The notes beneath the pieces are model-generated. The model did not search any database. It was not told where the DNA came from and was given only the letters and a program-made list of their open reading frames with translations. DNA of 64,000 nt from Rosa chinensis (taxonomy: Eukaryota; Streptophyta; Magnoliopsida; Rosales; Rosaceae). Positions 55,060-64,000 of the stretch are shown one piece after another (positions within the stretch are counted from its first letter, which is position 1; each line of letters opens with the position of its first letter). The translations under genes were made by a program, and so were the position numbers. The stretch lies in NCBI RefSeq assembly GCF_002994745.2, contig NC_037089.1, forward strand, positions 83,786,347 through 83,850,346, read 5' to 3'.

Positions 55060-57069
55060 ATGGAAAAACCAGCCCAGAAAGCCGAAACCAATGCCGGCGA
55101 ACCGGTCGTCGTAAGCAGCAATAGCCTACAAGATCTCACCTTCAAAAACAGCTTCAGCATTAGTCTCAGTCTCTGCAGCAGCTCCGACAACACCGCCAGC
55201 GTCAGCAGCAGCACCAACGACGTCAGCAACGACTCTGTGGAAACTAAGAAGAGTACTAATGCGCCGGAAAACAACAATGCGGAATCGGAGGAGGTGGCGA
55301 GCCACAAAAAAAGGCCGGAATCCATGGCAGCCGACCCGGACGGGGCCGGTTTCCGGCGAATTTGCCCGTCGAAGCCGCACAAAGGGAACGACATGCGGTG
55401 GGACGCGATTCAATCCGTGAAGGCCAAAGACGGCGAGTTGGGTCTGAACCATTTCAGGCTTCTGAAGAAGCTTGGGTGTGGGGACATAGGGAGCGTGTAC
55501 TTGGCTGAGTTGAGAGGGATTGGTTGCGTTTTCGCCATGAAAGTAATGGACAAGGGAATGTTGGCTGGGAGGAAGAAGCTGATGAGAGCTCAGACTGAGA
55601 GAGACATATTGGGGTTGCTGGACCACCCGTTTCTTCCGACCCTTTATTCGAATTTCGAGACTGACAAGTTTTCTTGCTTGTTAATGGAGTTCTGCAGCGG
55701 CGGCGATCTTCATACGCTCCGGCAGCGCCAGCCGGGGAAGCATTTTACTGAACTAGCTGCGAGGTTGGTGCCAATTCTTGACATTGAATGATATTTATTT
55801 TTTTGTTGTTGTGGGAATAAATTTGTCATACTAGAAAATAGAAATGAGCTGTTTTTAATTGGACCACTGAAAAATCTATCTACTTACATTCAAGGTTTTT
55901 GAAGTTTCATTTTAAAGGTTGAAACTTTTATGGGTGGTGTTCCTAAAGTTCAGCAATTCTGTCACTTTCTGAACAATCTGGTTTCTGTTAAGAATTTGGT
56001 GGCTGTGTACAGTTAATATTGGTGTTAACTATTCAAGTCAAGAGCCTTTAATGGTTCTGGTGATGAATTTACAGTTGGTTTTGGTGTAAACTTCTATTAG
56101 TACTATCCTTATGGACTGTCAGCAAGTCAGCATTTTATGTTCAGAAGTATAATTAGATCTCTGGGACTTTGTTGTCTTGTCTGTTGCAGGTTTTATGCTT
56201 CAGAAGTGCTTCTTGCTCTTGAGTATCTGCACATGATGGGGGTGGTGTACAGGGACTTGAAACCCGAAAATGTACTAGTGAGGGAGGATGGACATATCAT
56301 GCTTTCGGATTTTGATTTATCATTAAGATGTAATGTGTGTCCTACTCTTGTTCAGTCCAGCACCGAGCCATCTTGTGCAATGCCTACATACTGCATTCAA
56401 CCATCTTGCATTGATCCAATTCCAGCCTGCAAACTACCGGTTTGTGTTCAACCCTCTTGCTTGCAACCTTCTTGCTTTACGCCTCGATTCCTAAGGTCCA
56501 AAACGACCAAGGAGAAAACTGAACGAACGAATTTGGGGAGTTCAGATTCGAGGCCTGAACTTATTGCTGAGCCAACTAATGCACGGTCCATGTCATTTGT
56601 TGGAACTCATGAATATTTAGCTCCTGAGATCATAAGGGGAGATGGTCATGGCAGTGCTGTTGATTGGTGGACTTTCGGAATCTTCTTGTATGAGCTACTT
56701 CATGGGAGGACACCATTTAAAGGGAGTGGAAATCGGGAGACATTGTTCAATGTCGTTGGTCAGTCGCTTAAGTTCCCGGATGGATCCAACATTAGTTTTG
56801 CTGCCAAGGATTTGATCAAGGGCCTGCTTGTAAAGAACCCTAAAAAAAGACTAGGCTTTAAAAGAGGTGCTACAGAGATTAAGCAGCATCCCTTCTTTGC
56901 CAGCGTGAATTGGGCTCTCATTCGTGGCACGCAGCCTCCAGAAATCCCAAAACCACTTGATCTTGCCCTTTTAAACCAGTCATTCAAGTCGGCAGCGCCT
57001 CAAAATGAGAAGGGAGCTACAGAGACAACTCGGTTACCAGGTCCATATTTAGACTTTGAATTTTTCTGA
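55060..57069 (+). CDS. AGCVIII protein kinase (D6PK-like), two exons
   Basis: Exon 1 is 55060-55763 and exon 2 is 56190-57069, with a 426-bp GT-AG intron (55764-56189); 527 residues. A Ser-rich N-terminus (1-110) precedes the kinase domain: [10 protein letters not shown] loop (about 139-148), catalytic Lys161 (FAMKVMDK), Glu180, YRDLKPEN with Asp257, and DFD at 275-277, the AGCVIII variant of DFG. An insertion with QPSC-type repeats follows, then the activation segment ([20 protein letters not shown]). It ends DFEFF, a PIF-like hydrophobic motif for PDK1 docking. The D6PK subfamily acts at the plasma membrane and phosphorylates PIN auxin exporters; that role is inferred. The ATG has a good context (ACCATGG). 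Intron position before [14 protein letters not shown] fits the family. Confidence 0.93.
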
Positions 57070-58068
57070 TATGAACTTTGATGGGATAGCCGATAGCAAA
57101 AGGTTGTAGGCAATCATTCTTGTGACAAATTTTGGTGCTTATTTCATGCCCTCAGTGAATCTTATTTTCTTCATACAATTATTACAATGGCTGGCCTCTC
57201 AAGCACTTTACAGATTTTGCCTTTGTGTGGTAACCATATGCTGCAGTCTATATTGGCCCGGAAAATGTCTGAAGCTTTACCTGGAAATGCACTTTCGAAA
57301 AAGGAAATATTGAACTGGACAACACAGAAAAAATGAACCGTGATGTTGTCTCCCTGGCACATTGGTATCCCTTTAGCTCTTTATTGGTGTGGGATTCTGC
57401 TTTTCTTGAATTGTTCCAGGTGGTTCTTTTGCTTCTTTATTCCTGTGCAGCCAGGCTTTTCTTTATGGTTATACTTTAAATCTTTAATCAATAATCACAG
57501 TGTCCTTTTCCTGGTTCTTAAGAAACAAAAAAGAGCATAATGATTCTCAACCCAACTATGAAGAAATGAATAAGAATGACAGGTGAATCCTTGTTTACTG
57601 CATTGAGCCAAACAATCCAAATTCAGCTCCAAACTGCAGAATGAGTTCCACATACAGCTTCACCCTCACTGTTTGTAGTTGGAAGCGTTTATTTTCTTCA
57701 TTGTCTCAGTAAAAAACCGAAAGAAACTGGTGTCATTTAGTCACCTAACTAAGTTGAAATAATAAAAAGTTCGTGTAGATACCTCCTATTGTTTGTAACC
57801 TCTTGAGAGGACCAAACGGTTTTCGATTTGGATTAATTTTATGAGATGATCACTAAAACAATGAGTATATGTGATACTAAAAGTACATAAAAGATAAAAA
57901 GTGTTGATTCCTCATGTATCCAATACAAAATGAAGCATCCAGTGGTGAAGGTGATAGCTTCTAATTCTTGATAGGATGGATAAGAATAATACTGATACAT
58001 TATACATACATAGTATCTGAAAAATAATTGAAATTGATTAATTAATTGCCATATCACTCCAAATATGT
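57070..58068. other. Downstream flank of the kinase gene
   Basis: Probably the 3' UTR followed by spacer. No further gene or element recognised. Confidence 0.4.
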
Positions 58069-58146
58069 ATAATCAAAATTTTTACATTATATGGAAAATG
58101 ACATATAATGTAAAATTTTGATTATATTTATATGTCATTTTCCATA
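58069..58146. repeat. Overlapping palindromes (foldback)
   Basis: Arms of about 24 nt (58069-58093 and 58102-58125) form a hairpin with an 8-nt loop. A second perfect 20-bp inverted pair overlaps it (58089-58108 and 58127-58146). It may be a MITE relic or a replication-slippage product. Confidence 0.7.
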
Positions 58147-58612
58147 TGATATTTAAGTTCTGTTATTCTGAGCTCTCTCCTCTATATTATCAATGGCAGA
58201 TTTGAAAGTCATAAATAGAGGATTATGAGGGGCCACTGGTGGTCCGAGCAAAACAATACAGACGGAAACAACATTCAAGCATCTTTGTAACTGATGCGAC
58301 GACGATGGAAGAACACGACGAAAAACGCGGGTTAAACGAAGATGTTCCCATAAATTTTTGCTTATAATATGCTTTAGGATAATCTATTTGTTTAAACCAA
58401 ACCCCCTAGTCCCTATAGGCTATAGCTAGGCGTGTAGTCGTGTACTTCTTTCTTACTGACGATCTATATGCTTCATAAGTGATTTTTACTGCCCATTTAA
58501 TGTGATAGGTTTATCAATTTCAAAAATAAAATCTAATCACATGTCAAACAAATCGGTAATTATAATACTCCACGTACATTCTCATATCAAAAAGTCGGTA
58601 AATCAAACCTCT

Positions 58613-59786
58613 TAGTCCCTAGAGTTTTTTTTTTAGAAAAGAAAGAACTTTCGACTAATCAATCGGAAAACATACATTGGGGGGGACATAGACCAAAAGT
58701 CCAAAACCCCAAGTACAACCGCGGTTACAAATACCATCGAGCCAAAGGGCCCAAACTCTAACCACATTACGCCCCTTTCCCAGGCTACAAATTTCACATA
58801 ATCCCGAGATTCCCGGTAATACCTTCTAGTCAACCGCACAAAAGACTGCACCCTCTTCCACACCGTGTCCAAAAAGCACCAGACCACGTGTAAGGATCGC
58901 TCGTCAGCAAATTGACAACCAAAATAAACCAAGCTTAAAACAAATCATCGCCAGGAATGACTCCATTTACATGGCATAACAACTAGACCCAACCCTAGCT
59001 CAAGAGAATAAGGGAACAACCCAAACTCATAGTAGGGACTTATTGACACCAAACTACCTAAAAACTGAAACCTAATAACAAACAAAATAAGACAATCACA
59101 AACCATATTCTTTTGCCAAGAAACCAACACAGGCCTACGATTGGATTTCGTCGTCAGAGTAGTGTGAACGCCGTCAACCTCTCGCACGTCAGATATGAAC
59201 CGCAAAAGACCTCCTCGTACCAACTATTCAGGATCAGTCTCCCCCCCTCCCAGCCTTCCACCAAACCTCCACCACTGCCAGCATGAAGACTGCTAACAAC
59301 ACAACGTTAGTACCATCCCTCTACTACCAACAACACCAGTTCTCCACCACCACTCTCCCATGGAGACCATTGTATACAACATTCTAGGTCCACAGTTCAA
59401 ATCTAGACCACCAAGGCACAAGAGATTGACACCACTAGCCACCCCACCGTCGAAAAACCCTCCAACCCGAGTCAAAACCCAAAGCATCTGGGCTAGGAAG
59501 ACCCAGCCAAGCATGAGCCCGCAACCACACTCGATGAGTCGATGTAGATGTACCGCCGTTACTATCCCAGCAGCAGAAATAGAGAAAGCAAAAGTCTCGC
59601 CTGCGACCATCCTACACCACTAGAAACCTCCAAGATCCCATCCGGCTGCAACTACAATATTCTGACGAGGCAAAAAGCCTTCGTCAGCGTTGCAGCGCCG
59701 CCAGACGAGGGAAAACCAACGAAAAAATCCTACTTTTCACTCCAAGTTTTGTGGAGCAAAAAGACTTCACAATTTCAGTAGAATCC
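58613..59786 (-). mobile_element. Poly(A) retroposon 1 (58627-59786)
   Basis: About 1.16 kb on the minus strand, with a T run at its left end and target duplication TAGTCCCTAGAGTT on the left (58613-58626). The right copy is split by the hAT MITE (TAGTCCCTAG at 59787-59796, AGTT after 60375). On the minus strand a stretch reading HVVWCFLDTVWKR...YYRESRDY parallels HVVWLHWDVVWKR...Y in retroposon 2, so the two are one family. No reverse transcriptase; a non-autonomous element. Confidence 0.65.
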
Positions 59787-59788
59787 TA

Positions 59789-60375
59789 GTCCCTAGTAGG
59801 GATGGCAAAAATCCCCAGCGGGGCGGAGCTCCATTGGATACCCGCCCCTAATGGGGGGAGAATTTGGGGACAAATGGGGAATGGGGATGGGGATCTCCAA
59901 TCTCCGCTATCTAAGATTGGGGATGGGGCGGGGATGGTATTGTGATCCCCATCCCCAAACCCGCCCCAATAATATATACATATATTTAACTTATATATAT
60001 TTTAATTTATTTTTTATAATATAAATCTCAAACATATATATTTACTACTTTACTTTAATGGCTACACTTTTACTTTAATGGTATTTTGATTTTTGCACTC
60101 ATTGAATTATGATTTATGAATTTAATCATGTTTTAAATTTATTTGTTGTAGATTTTGATTTTAAAAAAGGCAATGTGAGAAAAATTATTTTATTTCTTAC
60201 ATTCTTATTGGGGGGATTTGGGGCGGGTTTGGAGGCTTAGTCCCCAGTGGGGATGGGGACGGAGAATCTCCAATATATTTTTATTGGGGATTGGAGAGGG
60301 GATGGGGGTAGAGAATGACTCTGGGGATTGGGATGGTATTCCTCAAACCGCCCCATTGCCATCCCTAGTCCCTAG
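59789..60375. mobile_element. hAT MITE (59797-60367) with 8-bp TSD
   Basis: 571 bp with termini TAGGGATGGCAA...TTGCCATCCCTA and target duplication GTCCCTAG (59789-59796 and 60368-60375). Subterminal regions are rich in GGGGATGGGG and its complement, and the centre is AT-rich. No coding capacity. Confidence 0.9.
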
Positions 60376-60576
60376 AGTTAGGCATGCAGTTGTGTGCTTC
60401 TTTCTTACCTACGTTTTCATGTTTTCCATATGCTTCATAAGTGATTTTTATTACCCATTTAATGTGATAGTTTTTTAGAGAAATAAAATATAATTTATGT
60501 GATAGATTTACTAATTTGATAAACGAACAATAATCACTTATCAAACAAGTCGATAATTACAGTACGTCACATTTTC

Positions 60577-61682
60577 ATTTATTCTCATATCTTTTTTTTT
60601 TTTGTGGAGAATAAGAGACCTTTATTGAACAAAACCAAAGATTGCATATGGGCATGACCGGCGGTGGATATGAACTCCCCACTCTCCTCCTTAAAAACCA
60701 AACTAGTTACCGGTCCGTCATCAAGAATGACTTCCATGAGCCAAAAGAGCTCAACCCCTAACCAACTATGTCGCCCAACCTCATAGGCTACAGATAATCC
60801 CGAGAATATCGATAACACCTCATAGACAACCGCCATAAAAACCAACGCCCTCTTCCACACCACATCCCAATGAAGCCAGACCACGTGCAAGGATCCCTTG
60901 TCAGCACATTGACCATAAGATAAAACCGAAAATAAATCAACTCATCCCCAGGAAAGACACCACCTCCATGGCACATCAATTTGACTCAACCCTCGCTCAA
61001 TAGAGGAGGGACCAACTATTGACCAAAACAACCTAACTGAAAACAAGACTTTAATCAACCTAACCAAAAACAAGACTCTAAACAAAAATAGAGAAACGTT
61101 TCGGCAGTACTCCTCTTCCTTGTCATCAGGTACCCGCCCGGCAGGCCACCACCTCAATTCTATGTCTTCGAGCACCCCAAGTCGATGATACCATGCGGCA
61201 AGCCACACCAATTCTATCACCGAGAAATCAGTGAAAAAATTATCGTACCTTGCCGCCGCCATGCCCACCAGCTTGATAGCCCAAATCCACCACAGCTGCC
61301 GCCTCTGTCTAGCAACACACCGTAGAGTAGAAGTTAGTGCCATATGATCCATGGCGTACCGCTGCCATGATCTGGCCTCTGGCTCCTTCCACCACGCCAA
61401 TCGCCCACCATCAGTCTTCCACACCAACACCGCCGCCTGATAGAAGCGAAGAGCCATACTCGACCTGAACCAGCGAAATGACTCAAAGAGCAAGACCCCT
61501 GCGATCCCAAGATCCCGTCCGGCAACACCCGCCTCTCGTTGATGAGGCAGAGAGCCACGGTCGACGTGGGGGGCCAGTGGACAGGCTGAAGAAATCCCTT
61601 TACTCTCTCCAACCCTAGTTTTCCCCTGTTTTGTTGGAGCTCTCTCTCTACGTTCCACAAGAACTCTATTTATTCTCATATC
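60577..61682 (-). mobile_element. Poly(A) retroposon 2 (60592-61667)
   Basis: 1,076 bp on the minus strand, ending with AATAAAGGTCTCTTATTCTCC and poly(A) (T run at 60592-60601). It is flanked by a perfect 15-bp duplication ATTTATTCTCATATC (60577-60591 and 61668-61682). A 248-codon minus frame (60942-61688) runs past the element boundary and is probably not a functional protein. Confidence 0.82.
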
Positions 61683-62090
61683 AAACAAGTCATTAAGCCA
61701 ATCGCCCTAGTCCTTAGAGTTAGGCATGTAGTCACGTTATCGCGTATTACTTTTACGGGACCTACGTTTTAATGTTTTTCATATGCTTCATAAGTGATTT
61801 TTATTACTTATTTAATGTGATAGATTTATGAATTTGAAAAACCAAAACTAATCACATATCAAACAATTAACATGTGAAATAAGTCATTAAACCAGTCGTC
61901 TTAGTCCCTACAGCTAGGCGCGTAGTCGTGTACCCTTTTACCTACATTTTTCATGTTTTCCATATATATGCTTCATATGTGTGTTTTTTATAACACATGC
62001 ATTTAATGTGATAATTAACTTTAAAAGCGAACATTAATTAATCAAATATCAAACAAGATGTTAATTACAGTATTCCATATTCTCATACAA

Positions 62091-62785
62091 TGTATAGAAG
62101 ATGTTCGTGATCTTGTCAAATTGTAACATCTTAAATTTCAATACACACATGCATCTAGATCTAGTAAACGCAAATAGAGAAAAGATCATGAAGAATATAT
62201 CATTGTTAACTGTTAATTCAGTAAATTTAAATACTCTTTCGGACATACAACATAATTTAATCATATCATCTGAAAATTCATTTTTAGGTCACTCTTTAAA
62301 AATTAACCTTACAAACATGTAGCTAAAACCATTTTATAATCTAATTAACAGTGATTTAATATTGACTAATTAACCGATTCATATATGTAATCCTGAATAT
62401 CAACCATGATCGGACAATTCAATTAATAGATGTATGTATTAGTTTCCGAGCAAAAAGAAGGAAATACAAACCAATTAAGTTCTTTCATAGTTAGCTGACT
62501 TAGCTCGATACTTCACTAGCTCGCGTTAACGCCTAAAAAAGCAAAATTCATGATTGGCGGCTAATTAACATGATAGATTAGTCCTGCATGGCTAGCTACT
62601 ACTACGACAATATTGTCTTTCTTGTTCCTTAATTACTTCCTTACAAAAAAGTATTAGGTGCATCGACATCGGCGATTCCAAAGCTTTTGTCACCAATATC
62701 ATATTTCTTTTCGTAAATCTTGGCGCCACTGTCATTGGTCTCATAAACCAAAAGACTCTTGTTCCATGCAGTCCCCACTAATCCT
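62091..62785. other. Upstream region of the acyltransferase gene
   Basis: AT-rich promoter region, no other gene seen. Confidence 0.4.
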
Positions 62786-62794
62786 TATATATAA
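62786..62794 (+). promoter_or_regulatory. TATA box of the acyltransferase gene
   Basis: TATATATAA, about 58 bp upstream of the ATG at 62852. Confidence 0.6.
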
Positions 62795-62851
62795 CTACCC
62801 ACTGGCCACAACTACTTAATCCTCAGTTAACCAGGTGCTAATTAATTAACA

Positions 62852-64000
62852 ATGGTTAACCCACTGCCCTACCCCGTTTCAATTTCCTCCATGGGAAAAG
62901 ACCACCTCCCTACCTTCCCAACCATCGACAAATGCCCGTCCATCGGACGAGAAAAGCACACTGTTGTCGCGGACATGGACGGGACTCTTCTCCGCGGACG
63001 GAGCTCATTTCCGTACTTCGCCCTCGTGGCTTTCGAAGTTGGCGGCATTTTGAGGCTTCTTTTTCTGCTCTTGGCCTCACCGCTTGCCGGCGTCCTCTAC
63101 TACTTCGTCTCTGAGTCCGCCGGCATACGTGTACTCGTGTTCGCGACTTTCGCGGGCATGAAAGTAGCGGACATTGAGTCCGTGGCACGCGCCGTGCTGC
63201 CGAAATTCTACTCCACTGACTTACACTCCCAATCATGGAGAGTATTCTCGTCGTGCGGGAAACGCTGTGTTTTGACGGCCAACCCGAGAATCATGGTGGA
63301 GGGGTTTTTGAAGGAGTTTTTGGGCGCTGACATGGTTCTCGGGACAGAGATTGCCACGTACAGAGGTAGAGCTACCGGCTTTGTCCTAAACCCTGGGATT
63401 CTTGTCGGAAACAACAAAGCCGACGCGCTTAGAAAAGCGTTTGTTTCCGACGCTCCGGATATCGGACTCGGTGACCGAAAAACTGACTTTCCGTTCATGA
63501 AGCTGTGCAAAGAGAGCTACGTTGTTCCGGCTAAGCCGGAAGTTGAGCCGGTGAGCCACGAAAAATTACCGAAGCCTATAGTGTTCCACGACGGCCGGCT
63601 CGCTTCGAAACTAACTCCGTTGATGGCTTTGCTCACCATTCTTTGGATTCCGGTCGGTTTCGTTTTGGCTTGCTTACGTATTGCTGCCGGTTCATTGCTT
63701 CCTATGCCGGTCGTGTACTATGCCTTTTGGGCTTTGGGTGTTAGGGTTTATATCAAGGGCACCCCACCACCTCCAGCTAAGAAGTCAACGGGTCAAACCG
63801 GAGTTCTCTTCATTTGCTCACACCGAACCCTACTCGATCCCATTTTCCTCTCCACCGCTCTCGGGCGTCCGATCCCAGCAGTCACATACTCTCTCTCGCG
63901 TCTCTCAGAGATAATCTCGCCAATCAAAACCGTCCGGCTAACCCGGGACCGGGTTGCCGACGCCAACATGATCAAGAAGCTTCTAGAACAAGGTGACCTA
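62852..64000 (+). CDS. Glycerol-3-phosphate acyltransferase (GPAT4/6/8 or RAM2 type), 5' part
   Basis: 383 codons are open from the ATG to the window edge, so the C-terminus is missing. The N-terminal HAD-like phosphatase domain has motif I ADMDGTLL (Asp41, Asp43) and the [12 protein letters not shown] motif (about residues 204-215), so both catalytic motifs are kept. Hydrophobic segments at about 50-75 and 250-290 are expected membrane anchors. The acyltransferase block I is CSHRTLLDP, with the H-x4-D catalytic pair at His324 and Asp329, followed by the [11 protein letters not shown] block. Enzymes with both domains make sn-2 monoacylglycerol from glycerol-3-phosphate and acyl-CoA for cutin (GPAT4/6/8) or for lipid export in mycorrhizal roots (RAM2). 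I cannot separate these two by eye. The family sits in the ER membrane. A second in-frame ATG (MGKDHLP, codon 14) is an alternative start resembling other members. Confidence 0.93.
   Translation, partial: MVNPLPYPVSISSMGKDHLPTFPTIDKCPSIGREKHTVVADMDGTLLRGRSSFPYFALVAFEVGGILRLLFLLLASPLAGVLYYFVSESAGIRVLVFATFAGMKVADIESVARAVLPKFYSTDLHSQSWRVFSSCGKRCVLTANPRIMVEGFLKEFLGADMVLGTEIATYRGRATGFVLNPGILVGNNKADALRKAFVSDAPDIGLGDRKTDFPFMKLCKESYVVPAKPEVEPVSHEKLPKPIVFHDGRLASKLTPLMALLTILWIPVGFVLACLRIAAGSLLPMPVVYYAFWALGVRVYIKGTPPPPAKKSTGQTGVLFICSHRTLLDPIFLSTALGRPIPAVTYSLSRLSEIISPIKTVRLTRDRVADANMIKKLLEQGDL

Larger units (their letters stand above)
58380..62090. repeat. Diverged tandem array of about 200-bp units upstream of the acyltransferase
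   Basis: The pattern TAGTCCCTA...GCTAGGC.TGTAGTCGTGTAC...TGCTTCATAAGTGATTTTTA...TTTAATGTGATAG...ATCAAACAA recurs at about 58405, 58613 (continuing after inserts at 60368), 61708 and 61898. Units are about 190-270 bp after removing the inserted retroposons and MITE. No coding potential seen. Confidence 0.65.

Noticed and set aside
60942..61688. 248-codon minus-strand frame as a host gene
   Set aside because: It lies within a retroposon bounded by a 15-bp TSD, runs past the element boundary, and shows no domain.

Overview
This window is nuclear DNA of a flowering plant, most likely a woody eudicot. Genes have GT-AG introns and TATA-box promoters. Copia, LINE, hAT, Mutator-type and Harbinger-type elements are nested in one another. 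Guide sequences in a small-RNA cluster match plant 18S and 25S rRNA. The gene set would fit Rosaceae, but that is a guess.

Region 1 (1-32.7 kb) is a cluster of BCS1-type AAA-ATPase genes, all on the minus strand. The core is a two-gene unit (type I plus type II) present three times: A+B (1-8.8 kb), C+D (17.3-21.7 kb) and E+F (22.5-27.7 kb). A divergent pseudogene (G) and an intact third type (H) follow. Only D, F and H have complete reading frames. A is frameshifted, B is split by a very young 5.26-kb copia element, C ends just after the ATPase core, and E has lost its Walker motifs and TATA box. Two near-identical but defective LINEs (one almost full length, one 5'-truncated) sit in the same spacer of two of the units.

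Region 2 (33-38 kb) has a decayed F-box gene, direct repeats of its 3' flank, and a minus-strand cluster of box C/D snoRNAs (37.14-37.83 kb). The cluster has its own TATA box, telo-box and site II promoter. It is non-coding, so no reading frame points to it.

Region 3 (38.2-52.2 kb) is a transposon nest: a 2.9-kb hAT-like element carrying a 524-bp tandem array, inserted across the end of a Harbinger-like element; a second Harbinger-like MITE abutting the first; a long-TIR element carrying what looks like a DUF1005 gene fragment; poly(A) retroposons; a Mutator-like element with 9-bp TSD containing a LINE fragment; and another TIR element.

Region 4 (52.7-64 kb) has three apparently intact genes: a secreted thaumatin-like protein (minus), an AGCVIII (D6PK-like) protein kinase (plus) and the 5' part of a membrane glycerol-3-phosphate acyltransferase (plus, leaving the window). 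Between the last two lies a diverged array of ~200-bp repeats broken by two ~1.1-kb retroposons and a hAT MITE.

Except within the AAA-ATPase family and the snoRNA cluster, I see no sign that neighbouring genes work together. All coordinates and matches were read by eye. Homology names and rRNA matches rest on recalled family knowledge, not on searches.
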